A DNA stretch of 64,000 nt, taken from positions 57,292 through 121,291 of the forward strand of contig NZ_NRRY01000009.1 of the NCBI RefSeq assembly GCF_016583905.1. Reading direction: 5' to 3'. The DNA comes from Lamprobacter modestohalophilus. Its GTDB lineage: Bacteria > Pseudomonadota > Gammaproteobacteria > Chromatiales > Chromatiaceae. The position numbers and the translations under genes are program-made. This document shows, piece by piece, positions 36,665-45,381 of this stretch. The first letter of the stretch is position 1, and the number at the start of each line of letters is the position of its first letter. The notes beneath the pieces were generated by a model. That model searched no databases, was not told the origin of the DNA, and worked only from the letters and a program-made list of their open reading frames with translations.

Positions 36665-37340
36665 GCAAGACAAGGCCGAAGAAAACGCCGAACCGAACGA
36701 GGACACGGCCGCTGATTCGGTTGCTTCGGACAAAGCAACAGAGGCTGGAGCGGAAGGGGCCGAAGAAGGAGCCGAAGAAGAGATCGATCTCTGGGCTGAA
36801 GCGATGGCTGAACAGGAGGCTCATGAGGCCACCAACACGGAGTCAGACAACGCTCAGGCTGAAGAATCGGATGACGATGAGGATCTTTGGGCGGCCGCCA
36901 TGGCCGAACAAACCGAAGCCACGAGCACCGAGACTGACCAGCCGACAGCGAACGCGGCCACCCAGCCAGATGCTCGCACGTCTCAAGCGCCCCCGGCAGC
37001 TGACAAGCAACCGGAGGTGGAAGCCGCCGGCGAGCGCGTGTTCCGGCCTTTAGAACAGTCGAGCCAGGTCAGCGAAACCCGCGATCTTGCGATGATCCTG
37101 GATATCCCAGTCCGCCTCTCGGTGGAATTGGGTCGGACCAAGGTGACGATCAAAGAGCTCCTAGAGATGGCGCAGGGATCGGTGGTCGAGCTTGACGGCC
37201 TGGCCGGCGAGCCGATGGACATCTTGATCAACGGCTATCTGATCGCCCAAGGCGAGGTGGTTGTCGTTGAGGACAAGTACGGCATCCGTATAACGGAGAT
37301 CGTGACGCCGTCTGAACGCGTTCAAAAACTCAATCGATGA
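36657..37340 (+). CDS. fliN: flagellar motor switch protein FliN with duplicated N-terminal motif
   Basis: A 227-residue protein. The C-terminal 85 residues are a very well conserved FliN SpoA domain (SVELGRTKVTIKELLEMAQG, LAGEPMDILINGYLIAQGEV, IRITEIVTPSER). The N-terminal 140 residues are Glu/Ala/Asp-rich and hold two copies of one motif, DLWAEAMAEQ (44-53) and DLWAAAMAEQ (76-85). E. coli FliN (137 residues) has a single DLWAEALSEQ near its N-terminus. It overlaps fliM by 8 nt and fliO by 4 nt. Confidence 0.97.
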   Translation: MTEQDKAEENAEPNEDTAADSVASDKATEAGAEGAEEGAEEEIDLWAEAMAEQEAHEATNTESDNAQAEESDDDEDLWAAAMAEQTEATSTETDQPTANAATQPDARTSQAPPAADKQPEVEAAGERVFRPLEQSSQVSETRDLAMILDIPVRLSVELGRTKVTIKELLEMAQGSVVELDGLAGEPMDILINGYLIAQGEVVVVEDKYGIRITEIVTPSERVQKLNR

Positions 37341-37756
37341 ACCAGGCTGCCGCGAGCGACACAGCGTCTGTCATCGCCGGCGGGGACACCTTGATCGGGC
37401 TTGCCACGCTTGGCAAGCTCACGCTCGCGCTCATCGTGATCGTGGTCATCATTCTGCTTGGGGCTGTCGTTGTGCGACGCATGCGGCTTGGATATTTCCA
37501 TCCAGCGGCGGCCATCAAGGTCGTTGGCAGCGCGGCTGTTGGTCCCAAGGAGCGGGTCGTCGTCGTTGAGGTTGCCTCAGCCTGGCTTGTTCTCGGGGTT
37601 GGCGGTGGTCAAATCACGCGCTTGCACAAGCTCCCTGCCCCGCCACCAAACGAAACCGACCGGGCGCTGGCCGATGATGGGCCTGCGTTCGATGAGGGCG
37701 ACTCGTTTGCGGCACGCTTCGCGAAGGCGCTGAAACACAATGTCGGGATGCGATGA
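37337..37756 (+). CDS. fliO: flagellar export apparatus assembly protein FliO
   Basis: A 139-residue protein with one transmembrane helix ([20 protein letters not shown]) followed by a small cytoplasmic domain containing [20 protein letters not shown] and [17 protein letters not shown], the FliO signature. FliO helps assemble the FliP ring of the export gate and is not itself part of the finished gate. Overlaps at both ends (ATGA with fliN, ATGA-type with fliP) show translational coupling. Confidence 0.92.
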   Translation: MNQAAASDTASVIAGGDTLIGLATLGKLTLALIVIVVIILLGAVVVRRMRLGYFHPAAAIKVVGSAAVGPKERVVVVEVASAWLVLGVGGGQITRLHKLPAPPPNETDRALADDGPAFDEGDSFAARFAKALKHNVGMR

Positions 37757-38532
37757 GCGTCGTGCCAACCAGTGCCGCGAAGAGGGTTCTCGCGTTAGCC
37801 ATCATGCTCATGCTGGCAGCAGGTTGGCTGCTGCTTGCCGAGCCGGCCTCAGCTCAGCAGTTGCCAGGGCTCACGAGCCAGCCATTGGAAGACGGCGGTC
37901 AGCGCTGGTCACTGTCACTGCAGACACTGTTGCTGCTCAGCTCGCTGGCATTCTTGCCGGCGATGCTGTTGATGATGACCAGCTTCACCCGGATCATCAT
38001 CGTCCTGAGCCTGTTGCGCACCGCCATGGGAACCCAGGCCACACCGTCGAATCAGGTGTTACTGGGTTTGGCGCTGTTCCTGACCTTCTTCATCATGGCG
38101 CCGGTCTTCGATCGAGTCTATGAAGACGCCTGGGTCCCGCTGCGCGATGATGAGATCAGTTTCGACGAGTTTCTCGATCAGGCTCAGGGGCCCGTTCGCG
38201 AATTCATGCTGGCACAGACAAGAGAGCCCGATCTGGCACTCTTCGCACGCTTGGCGGCTATCGGCCCGATGCAAGGCCCGGAAGACGTCCCGTTACGCAT
38301 CCTAGTGCCCGCCTTCGTCACCAGTGAGCTGAAGACTGCCTTTCAGATCGGTTTTACGATCTTCATTCCATTTTTGATCATCGATCTGGTGGTCGCGAGT
38401 ACACTGATGGCGTTGGGCATGATGATGGTGCCACCCATCACGATTTCGCTCCCGTTCAAGCTGATGCTGTTCGTCCTCGTCGACGGTTGGCAACTGATCA
38501 TCGGCTCGTTGGCGGAAAGTTTTTACGTCTAA
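37753..38532 (+). CDS. fliP: flagellar export gate protein FliP
   Basis: A 259-residue protein with a cleavable signal peptide ([20 protein letters not shown], cleavage near ASAQ) and the conserved FliP segments [60 protein letters not shown] and [20 protein letters not shown]. Five FliP subunits form the core of the export pore with FliQ and FliR. It overlaps fliO by 4 nt and is followed by a 66-nt gap before fliQ. Confidence 0.97.
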   Translation: MSVVPTSAAKRVLALAIMLMLAAGWLLLAEPASAQQLPGLTSQPLEDGGQRWSLSLQTLLLLSSLAFLPAMLLMMTSFTRIIIVLSLLRTAMGTQATPSNQVLLGLALFLTFFIMAPVFDRVYEDAWVPLRDDEISFDEFLDQAQGPVREFMLAQTREPDLALFARLAAIGPMQGPEDVPLRILVPAFVTSELKTAFQIGFTIFIPFLIIDLVVASTLMALGMMMVPPITISLPFKLMLFVLVDGWQLIIGSLAESFYV

Positions 38533-38598
38533 CGTCGCTAGCGCGGAGCCATCCCGGCCGATGAAGCGCTCATTTCACGGTAACCTGGAGTTCCACAC

Positions 38599-38868
38599 AT
38601 GACACCCGAGGAAGTAATGAACCTGGCCTCTCAAGGGATGCGAATCGCGCTATTCCTCGCGGGGCCAGTGCTACTCTCCGCGCTCGTCACAGGTTTGCTC
38701 ATCAGCCTGTTCCAGGCCGCGACACAGATCAACGAGATGACCCTGACTTTCATCCCCAAGGTGCTGGTGATCTTTTTTGTGTTGATCCTAGCTGGCCCTT
38801 GGTTGCTGCAACTGATCACCACCTTCACGCGTAAACTCTTTACTGAAATCCCATTGATCGTGACTTGA
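38599..38868 (+). CDS. fliQ: flagellar export gate protein FliQ
   Basis: An 89-residue protein made of two transmembrane helices (IALFLAGPVLLSALVTGLLI and TLFIPKVLVI-type segment, here TFIPKVLVIFFVLILAGPWL) joined by SLFQAATQINEMTLTF, the diagnostic FliQ motif. Four copies wrap the FliP5R1 core. Its final codons, LIVT, are encoded by the first unit of an 11-bp repeat array that continues into the gap before fliR. Confidence 0.95.
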   Translation: MTPEEVMNLASQGMRIALFLAGPVLLSALVTGLLISLFQAATQINEMTLTFIPKVLVIFFVLILAGPWLLQLITTFTRKLFTEIPLIVT

Positions 38869-38931
38869 TCACGAACTGATCATGCCCTGATCGTGACTTG
38901 ATCGTAACCTGATCATGACTTTAGCGTGAAG
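38855..38931. repeat. seven 11-bp tandem units from the end of fliQ to fliR
   Basis: Seven consecutive 11-bp units run from 38855 to 38931. The first six begin TGATC (TGATCGTGACT, TGATCACGAAC, TGATCATGCCC, TGATCGTGACT, TGATCGTAACC, TGATCATGACT); the seventh, TTAGCGTGAAG, has decayed. The first unit encodes the last residues and stop of FliQ. The array ends 11 nt before the fliR GTG, so it occupies the fliR ribosome-binding leader. Each of the first six carries a GATC site. Confidence 0.92.
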
Positions 38932-38942
38932 ATCCATTCGCC

Positions 38943-39731
38943 GTGATCGAGGTCACCTTTGACCAACTCCAGACCTGGCTGGCGATGTTTCTCTGGCCCT
39001 TTACGCGGATCACCGCGTTCTTTGCCGCATCGCCGCTGTGGGGTCATTCCAGCGTGCCTAACGAGGCCAAGGTCGGTCTCGCGGCGCTGATCGCCATCGT
39101 CATTTCACCCGCGCTACCGCCGCTGCCGCCTGTTCCCATCATGTCTTGGGGTGGCTTGGGCATCATCGTCGAGCAGATCATCATCGGCGTATCAATCGGC
39201 ATGGTCATGCAGTTCACCTTCAGCATTGTGCAGGCCGCGGGCGCCTTTATTGGGCTCAAGATGGGTCTGGCTTTCGCCAACTTTTTTGACCCAGGCAGCG
39301 GCACCAATATTGCCGTGCTGTCGCGCATCCTGTTCACCATTGCGCTGATTATGTTCCTGGCCCTCAATGGCCATTTAATCGTGCTCGAGATCCTCGCCAC
39401 CAGCTTCCAGACCCTGCCCATTGGCCTAGGTGGATTTAACCCGGATGCCTTCGAACTCCTTGCGCGTTACAGCGGCGTCGTCTTCACCAGCGGCATGCTG
39501 CTCGCGCTGCCTGTGGTTGCGCCCTTAGTGATCGTCAGCATCGGACTTGGCATTCTCAATCGCGCATCACCTCAGCTAACCGTCTTCTCAATTGGATTCC
39601 CAACCTCGCTGATCTTCGGGCTGGTGCTTTTGATGGTGATGATGGGGCACTATGGTGGGTTTCTCGAGCGGATTTTCACCCATGCGCTGAGCATGCAACA
39701 GCGGCTGTTAGATATGCTCGCGCCACTTTAA
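38943..39731 (+). CDS. fliR: flagellar export gate protein FliR
   Basis: A 262-residue membrane protein with about six transmembrane helices. FLWPFTRITAFFAASPLWGH and VPNEAKVGLAALIAIVISPA near the N-terminus, QFTFSIVQAAGAFIGLKMGL in the middle and the C-terminal LNRASPQLTVFSIGFPTSLI are family hallmarks. FliR supplies one subunit of the export-gate helix and contacts FlhB. GTG 38943 is used, and the repeat array lies directly upstream. It ends the fli operon and converges on flgL with a 90-nt gap lacking a clear terminator. Confidence 0.96.
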   Translation: MIEVTFDQLQTWLAMFLWPFTRITAFFAASPLWGHSSVPNEAKVGLAALIAIVISPALPPLPPVPIMSWGGLGIIVEQIIIGVSIGMVMQFTFSIVQAAGAFIGLKMGLAFANFFDPGSGTNIAVLSRILFTIALIMFLALNGHLIVLEILATSFQTLPIGLGGFNPDAFELLARYSGVVFTSGMLLALPVVAPLVIVSIGLGILNRASPQLTVFSIGFPTSLIFGLVLLMVMMGHYGGFLERIFTHALSMQQRLLDMLAPL

Positions 39732-39821
39732 ACGCTAGCGATCAGCAGGTTTTAGCAGCGCGAGCAGCGATATGATGGCAGCAAATCATGTGACGCAGAA
39801 ACCGATCAGCGCAACGGGCGA

Positions 39822-41654
39822 TCAGCGCATGAAATCGAACAATGACATGCCCTGGATATCAACAAAGGCGCGCTGTGCAGCTTGCAACCCGACCTGCCGT
39901 AGGCTGTATTCGGTGACAGCAGCGCCATAGTCGAGGTCAACGAGATCAGACATGGTCTGATCATAGTTCAACATGCGGTTGCCGCTTACCGTATCGACCA
40001 GATCCAGCTCGTTCAGACGGGCGCCGACCGATGCGCGCTGAGTGAGGATATTGTCCAGGCTGTTATCCAGTTCGCGCATCATGGAATTGATAGTATTGGT
40101 GATGTGCGCGCGGTTTTTGGGCGAACCCTCCCGATCCATCTCCAAGACATCAATCGCATCCTTCAAGGTTTTGAAGAGATCCTGATTCGCCGCTTCATCG
40201 TCAGCTGGGCGGAGTTGAATTTCATCGCCAATTTCGGGATCTCCTTGCAGGCCGACACTGATTCCACCGAAGTTCAACACCTGACCGGACTCATAGTCCT
40301 GTGGGCCGAGGAGTTTTGGGGTGTCGTTCGTAAAAGTCGTACTGTGATTATCGCTTTGAAGCTGAAACGTAAAATCACTCGGCAGGTCCTCGGCAAAGTT
40401 GATGACTAAATCAGAACCATCGCCGTTCGCACTTTTGTCGTAGACACTAAGAATATCATCAGTTGCTTCCAGTGCTGACATAAGCTCTTCGGGAGTCTTA
40501 AAAGTACCAGAGCTAAAAGCTGGCGAGAGTGCGCCTAAAGACAGATCAACGTCCCCATCATCAAGCAAACTACTGGCGTCAAAACCTTCGATTTTTAGAG
40601 CTGTGATCTGAATCGCATTCGTGAAAGCCGCTGTCACATTAGGAGTCGCACTCGTATCCGTGAGTGCGAAGGTGAAATCCTTCGGTACACCATCAGCAAA
40701 AGTCACGACAAGCTCGGAGCCATCGCCGCCAGTACCACTATCGCTTCTATCAACTACACTAACAATCTCATTTGTCGACTCTAGAGCACTTATCAAGGCG
40801 CTAGAATCCGCGTAGTTGCCGTCCGAGAAGCCCGTCAAGGCCCCTTCTGAGACTTCTATCGTATTGCCAGTGGAAAGCAATACACTCGCATCGACGACGC
40901 GCTGTCCGAACTTCAGCGTGAATGCTTCGCCAAAATCGGAGTCACTGGCATCCACACGGTTTGGACCGGAGAAGGTGACCGTACCCTCGTTGCTCACATA
41001 AAGAGATTGGGCGCCGAGAGAGATCGATGCCGAGTCTGGGCCTACTTTCTCCGCGCGAGCAACATAGCTCGTGCCCGCTGCGACGCTCTGGAACAGTGTC
41101 TTGCCATTATTGCTGACTGCCATCAGCCGCTCGGCATCGACACGCTGCTCACGAACCTGTTCATCGCCGGCATAATCGATGCGAGCGATGCCTGGACCAT
41201 CTGTATTGCGGACGAACGGCGGGGCTTCGTCCTGATAGCCGCCAAACAGATACTGATTGTTGCCATCCGTCGAGTTGCCAAGTCCGATGAGGGTCTCATA
41301 GAGCCCACGAAGCTCAGTCGCAATCGACTCACGATCAGAATCGTTCAGCGTTTCGCTAGCCGCTTGAACCAGCAGTGTCTTGGCTCTGATGACCAGATCA
41401 CTGGAACTGCTCAAAACGCTTTCGTTTTGAGACAACGAATTTCTGGCGCTGACGCGCGAGTCGGTGTTTTGCTGCGTCGCTGTTTGGGCCTGCGACACCC
41501 GGACCGCACGCGAGGCATCTTGCGGATCATCAGCCGGTGTCATCACTCGGCGTCCACTCGCAATCTGTTGTCCGACCTTGAGGAACTCGCTCTGTTGCCG
41601 ATTCATCGACGACAGGCTCTGCTGGTACATGGTAACCGTGCTGATGCGCATCAT
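39822..41654 (-). CDS. flgL: hook-filament junction protein FlgL (HAP3), enlarged by an internal duplication
   Basis: A 610-residue protein. The N-terminus (MMRISTVTMYQQSLSSMNRQ, GQQIASGRRVMTPADDPQDA) and C-terminus (GAAVTEYSLRQVGLQAAQRA, then SLFDFMR) are conserved FlgL/flagellin D0-D1 helices. FlgL is usually 300-420 residues. Here residues of about 254-350 and 358-447 are two copies of one domain (for example ALISALESTNEIVSVVDRSD against ELMSALEATDDILSVYDKSA). The surface-exposed middle region is therefore expanded. It lies 19 nt after flgK and shares its sigma28 promoter. Confidence 0.93.
   Translation of the reverse strand: MMRISTVTMYQQSLSSMNRQQSEFLKVGQQIASGRRVMTPADDPQDASRAVRVSQAQTATQQNTDSRVSARNSLSQNESVLSSSSDLVIRAKTLLVQAASETLNDSDRESIATELRGLYETLIGLGNSTDGNNQYLFGGYQDEAPPFVRNTDGPGIARIDYAGDEQVREQRVDAERLMAVSNNGKTLFQSVAAGTSYVARAEKVGPDSASISLGAQSLYVSNEGTVTFSGPNRVDASDSDFGEAFTLKFGQRVVDASVLLSTGNTIEVSEGALTGFSDGNYADSSALISALESTNEIVSVVDRSDSGTGGDGSELVVTFADGVPKDFTFALTDTSATPNVTAAFTNAIQITALKIEGFDASSLLDDGDVDLSLGALSPAFSSGTFKTPEELMSALEATDDILSVYDKSANGDGSDLVINFAEDLPSDFTFQLQSDNHSTTFTNDTPKLLGPQDYESGQVLNFGGISVGLQGDPEIGDEIQLRPADDEAANQDLFKTLKDAIDVLEMDREGSPKNRAHITNTINSMMRELDNSLDNILTQRASVGARLNELDLVDTVSGNRMLNYDQTMSDLVDLDYGAAVTEYSLRQVGLQAAQRAFVDIQGMSLFDFMR
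40314..40895 (-). repeat. tandem duplication of a roughly 95-codon domain inside flgL
   Basis: At the protein level, residues of about 254-350 of FlgL align with 358-447. Matching segments are LSTGNTIEVSEGALTGFSDG with LLDDGDVDLSLGALSPAF, ELVVTFADGVPKDFTFAL with DLVINFAEDLPSDFTFQL, and AAFTNAIQI with TTFTNDTPK. Base composition drops relative to the flanking FlgL coding sequence. The DNA copies have diverged, so the duplication is not recent. Confidence 0.85.
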
Positions 41655-41673
41655 GGCGAATATACCCTTAAGA

Positions 41674-43674
41674 TCAGTTGCGCAGGCCGAGGATGGTGTC
41701 GAACAGCGTCGAAGCGGTATCGATCACTCGGGCATTCGCGGCATAAAATTGCTGGAAGCGGATCAGATTAGCGGCTTCTTCGTCGAGGTTGACGCCCGAC
41801 TCAGACTGCTGCAATGCCTCCAATTGCTCGGTGATGCCTAGGCTTGCGTCTAGGTTGACCTGCACGATATTGGCACGGTTGCCGACGTCGGAGACCATCC
41901 CGGCATAAGCTTGTGTGAGTGTCGAGCGACCGCCCACAAGTTGTTCAGATTGCAGGTTCTGCAGTGCCAACGCATTGCGGTTATCACCTGGGCCGGAGGC
42001 CGCCTCCTCGAGTATTAAGGTGGTATCGGCATCACCCGACCCTGGCAGGCCATCGATCCTGAAGCTGACACCGTCCACAATAATTACGTCTCCCGCGCTC
42101 AGCGCGGCATCAGTACCGACAGTATCACTGGCTTGAACAACACCGCCAACACTAACCGCGCGTGTCTCACCATTAACCTGAACGTTGGCAGGAACATTCG
42201 TGCCAGCGAATTCAAGGTTCCCAGTATTGTTCAATAACAAATCGTAAGCTGCAGCATTAGAGAAAGCACCACTAGAGGCCGTCAACACTTCACTTGCCAT
42301 ATCGCCACTACTAGTCACAAACAGACCAGCTGCGACCTTATCCAAGTCGCTGATGACGGTTTCCATACCACCCGCAGCGCGGCGGACAGGTTGCACCTCA
42401 AAGCGATCATTTTCTCGCAGATTCGCGATATCATCGAAGGTCAAGATAACGCCCCCGAAGCTCAGAGTCGCATCCGTTCCGGCTCCACCGTTATCATCGT
42501 AGGTCAGCGCGCTCGTATCTAACGCCTCTCCAGTATCTTTGCGGATCACAGTAAAGTCTGATGCCCCACTGGGAACCACAGCGCTGTTCACCCGAACCTC
42601 ATAATCCGTCGCCCGCAACTGGGCTAGATTAGGCTCGTCAAAACGGGCACCGATAATCTCCGCTGTACCGCTGTTGCGATCATTGGCGTAGGTGATGGGC
42701 TGGCCGATGTCGAAGAAGTTACCACCTTGATCGCCATTGAGATCTCGTCCCAGGCGGTGCTGATCGTTGAAGCCGATCACCATCGAGGCTGCTAGTTGGC
42801 CGATCTGGTTCTGTGTTTTATCCAGCGTCTCGCTGCGGAAGGTCATCAGCCCGCCGAGGGTACCGCCGGTAATCAGCGACTCTTCGAGCGGGATGAGACT
42901 GGCGTTGGCGCGGCGACCATCTTGATAGGCAACCACAGTGCGTTGCGGATCGGTTGGTGAGTCGACGGCGTGGAGTTTGAAGACGCTGGTGCCTGTGACC
43001 AGTTGCTGCCCATTGGGCAGGCTGATGTTATAGGTCTTACCATCCTGGATGTTGAGCCGCACGTCCATGCGCTCGTTGATCTGCTGGATCACATAATCGC
43101 GCTGATCGAGCAGTCCGTTGGGCTCCTCGCCTCGGCTCGCGCGTGCCATGGAAATCTCACGGTTCAGTCCACCAAGCTGCTCGGTGAGATTGTTGATTTG
43201 GATGACTTCGTCGCGGATCTGGCCGTTGACACCATCCTGCATGTCCTTCAAGTAGCCGTCGAAGGCACGGAACTGGGAGGTCATGATGTCCGCGGTGCCG
43301 AGCATGCCTTGGCGCGTCGCGGGGTCAGCAGGCCCCGCGGCAAGGTCTTGGATGCTGGAGAAGAAGTTCTGCATCAGCGGCGAGAGTCCGGCCTCGCGGT
43401 CGGCCAGCAGATTGTTGATCTGGCTGACCTCTTTCTGGTAAGCCTCGAGGCTCCGGGTGTTGCCAAGGGAGTCGTTGAGCTGGTTGGCGACGAATTGATT
43501 GAACTGACGCTCAATGTCGGTCACCCGCACACCACCGGAGACCCCGTTGTTGGCGAGCTGGGCGATCTCCCGATTGAAGCCGGGGGTATAGACGTTGCTG
43601 ATGTTGTTGCTGGTGGTCCTGAGGGCGTTCTGAGCCGCGTTGAGGCCACTGACACCAATGGAATAGATCGACAT
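41674..43674 (-). CDS. flgK: hook-associated protein FlgK (HAP1)
   Basis: A 666-residue junction protein between hook and filament. It starts SIYSIGVSGLNAAQNALRTT and SNNISNVYTPGFNREIAQL, the flagellar rod/hook family signature, and continues QINNLLADREAGLSPLMQNF. The C-terminus (ESGVNLDEEAANLIRFQQFY, then ARVIDTASTLFDTILGLRN) is the conserved helical partner. The variable middle region is larger than in Salmonella FlgK (553 residues). A strong sigma28 promoter lies 55 nt upstream, so it is a late gene together with flgL. Confidence 0.96.
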   Translation of the reverse strand: MSIYSIGVSGLNAAQNALRTTSNNISNVYTPGFNREIAQLANNGVSGGVRVTDIERQFNQFVANQLNDSLGNTRSLEAYQKEVSQINNLLADREAGLSPLMQNFFSSIQDLAAGPADPATRQGMLGTADIMTSQFRAFDGYLKDMQDGVNGQIRDEVIQINNLTEQLGGLNREISMARASRGEEPNGLLDQRDYVIQQINERMDVRLNIQDGKTYNISLPNGQQLVTGTSVFKLHAVDSPTDPQRTVVAYQDGRRANASLIPLEESLITGGTLGGLMTFRSETLDKTQNQIGQLAASMVIGFNDQHRLGRDLNGDQGGNFFDIGQPITYANDRNSGTAEIIGARFDEPNLAQLRATDYEVRVNSAVVPSGASDFTVIRKDTGEALDTSALTYDDNGGAGTDATLSFGGVILTFDDIANLRENDRFEVQPVRRAAGGMETVISDLDKVAAGLFVTSSGDMASEVLTASSGAFSNAAAYDLLLNNTGNLEFAGTNVPANVQVNGETRAVSVGGVVQASDTVGTDAALSAGDVIIVDGVSFRIDGLPGSGDADTTLILEEAASGPGDNRNALALQNLQSEQLVGGRSTLTQAYAGMVSDVGNRANIVQVNLDASLGITEQLEALQQSESGVNLDEEAANLIRFQQFYAANARVIDTASTLFDTILGLRN

Positions 43675-43728
43675 GCTGTTCTTCCCGACCGCGTTGATTG
43701 AAGACCGGCCTCTTAACCCGTTAACACT

Positions 43729-43755
43729 TTATCGGCAAATGTGCGCGAAGCTTGA
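43729..43755 (-). promoter_or_regulatory. sigma28 (FliA) promoter for flgKL
   Basis: On the reverse strand the sequence reads TCAA, 15 nt, GCCGATAA. The -10 is a perfect match to the FliA consensus and the -35 differs from TAAA by one base. It lies 55 nt upstream of the flgK start, in the gap after flgJ, so flgKL can be expressed late, independently of flgB-J. Confidence 0.85.
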
Positions 43756-43920
43756 GGCGCCCTGCTGACCGGGTGAGCGCTCAAGCTCGAGGGTCAGAAG
43801 ACCACATCTACCCCTTAGTGCTAGGGATGAGCTGAGCCGTTAGCATGAACACGACCACACGCCTGGCCCCGGCCTTCAAGGCTACCTTTTTGCGTGCCCA
43901 AGTAACTGCTTTTTAAGGGC

Positions 43921-45381
43921 CTAAAACCCCTGGATCAACGGCGAGCGCTTGGCCTCGGCGGCGACAGCATCAAAATGCCCCATGATCTTGATCAGCTTAT
44001 CGGCATAGGCTGGGTCCGTTGCGTAACCCCCTGCCTGCAAGGCGCGCGCAGCCTGTTCCGCAGTGGGCGCCGTGCCGACCGCCGCGTAGCGTGGGCTGCG
44101 GCTGATCAGGCGGCCATAGTCGGTAAAGGCCGCCTCGTAGGAATCGTAGACGCGAAACTGGTCCTTGATCCGGGTACGTTGACCGTTGTAATACTCGTGG
44201 GTCGTGACGGCGGCGGTCGCCCCCTGCCAATGGCGGCCCGCCTTGATGCCAAACAGGTTATGGCTGTTGCGCCCATCGTCGGTCCGAATCTGGTGTCGGC
44301 CCCAACCGGTCTCCAACGCGGCTTGCGCCAGGATCAGCTCAGCAGGCACGCCGGTCTTGCGGCTCGCGGCTTGCGCAGGCGCCACCAGCGGCTGCAAGAA
44401 GGCCTGCACATGCGCCGGCTGATCACGCACATCGGCGGTGGTCATCGCGCCCAGATTCGCCGGTCGAGGATCGAGCGAGCCACTCAACGCATCGAGCAAG
44501 CCACCAGGTGAAGCCGCCCAGTAATCGGCTGAGTCGCCAGTAACCTGGGCGGTCTGATGATCAGCACTCAGATCGGCTTGATGACTAGCCGGTTTGCGAC
44601 CTGCATTACCCTCGGGCTCGAGCAAGCCAGACGATGGCTGAGCGCCCGTCCGCTCGATCAGAGGCGCCGTTGAATGCCCACCCCAAGCGGCCAGAAAGCC
44701 CCCCTTGGCTTCAGCGCTGGCCGCATCAGGGCCTGCGCTGTCATCACTCGCCCGCGCAGCCCGATCGCCCCTTGCTGTCAGCGTCGCCGTTGCCGCAGGC
44801 TCAAACAGCGCATAGCGTCCGCCAGTTATCGGAGCCTGAGCCGCTAGCACAGAGGGTGGCGTATCGGCGATCGGACGCTCCTGATCAGGGCTGGCGGCGG
44901 CCGTGCCAACGGGATTGGGGCTGGATGGCGCCTTCCCGGCCTCAGCAGACTGCCGCTGATCTGGCGGGGTCTTGAGCATCCGCGGCTCACCGCGCGGGAT
45001 GTGGGCGAGCAGGTCGTTTTGATCAAGTGCTGCAGTTGCTGCCGCCGCAGCTTGCGGGGTCGTCACCGCAGACGGACGTCGCTGACCGGATTCGAGCTGT
45101 TCGACCAACTGATCAGCCAGTCCGATACCGCGCTCGGCCATGGTCTGCGCCCATTGATGGTCGAGTAGAGACTGATAGAACTCGGTCTGCTTGCTGTTGG
45201 TCAGGTCACTGGTCTGAACGGTGGCGCGCATGCCCTTGATCAGTGAATGTAGGAAGAGCGCCTCGAATTGTTGTGCCGCCGCGCGTAACGCCTCCGGCTT
45301 CTGCTCGCGCGCGCCCTGCTTCAGGCGTTGCAGCCCTTGCACGTCGAGTGCGAATTGACTCGCGGCGCTGTCGATCTCCAT
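43921..45381 (-). CDS. flgJ: FlgJ: rod-binding domain plus peptidoglycan hydrolase (GH73)
   Basis: A 486-residue fusion. Residues of about 25-100 form the rod-cap domain (AAQQFEALFLHSLIKGMRAT, DHQWAQTMAERGIGLADQLV). Residues of about 325-480 form a beta-N-acetylglucosaminidase domain with AELILAQAALETGWGRHQIR (catalytic Glu) and NLFGIKAGRHWQGA, then DYGRLISRSPRYAAV. FlgJ caps the growing rod and opens the peptidoglycan. The linker of roughly 220 low-complexity Ala/Pro/Gln-rich residues is much longer than in Salmonella FlgJ (316 residues in total). The ATG overlaps the flgI stop. It ends the flgB-J operon. Confidence 0.95.
   Translation of the reverse strand: MEIDSAASQFALDVQGLQRLKQGAREQKPEALRAAAQQFEALFLHSLIKGMRATVQTSDLTNSKQTEFYQSLLDHQWAQTMAERGIGLADQLVEQLESGQRRPSAVTTPQAAAAATAALDQNDLLAHIPRGEPRMLKTPPDQRQSAEAGKAPSSPNPVGTAAASPDQERPIADTPPSVLAAQAPITGGRYALFEPAATATLTARGDRAARASDDSAGPDAASAEAKGGFLAAWGGHSTAPLIERTGAQPSSGLLEPEGNAGRKPASHQADLSADHQTAQVTGDSADYWAASPGGLLDALSGSLDPRPANLGAMTTADVRDQPAHVQAFLQPLVAPAQAASRKTGVPAELILAQAALETGWGRHQIRTDDGRNSHNLFGIKAGRHWQGATAAVTTHEYYNGQRTRIKDQFRVYDSYEAAFTDYGRLISRSPRYAAVGTAPTAEQAARALQAGGYATDPAYADKLIKIMGHFDAVAAEAKRSPLIQGF

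Noticed and set aside
38855..38931. Repeat array between fliQ and fliR as a transposon end or CRISPR remnant
   Set aside because: Seven contiguous 11-bp units without spacers or inverted termini; a simple tandem repeat explains it.
39822..41654. The 610-residue flagellin-like protein could be a flagellin (fliC)
   Set aside because: N-terminal MRISTVTMYQQS and ADDPQDA are FlgL-type, and it lies directly after flgK with shared promoter, the normal flgKL order.
42970..43701. 243-codon forward frame over flgK
   Set aside because: Complement of a conserved FlgK N-terminal coding region; no family similarity or ribosome-binding site.
43860..43920. Rho-independent terminator after flgJ
   Set aside because: GCC/GGC stem is only 3 bp and the T-run is on the wrong side for the reverse-strand transcript.
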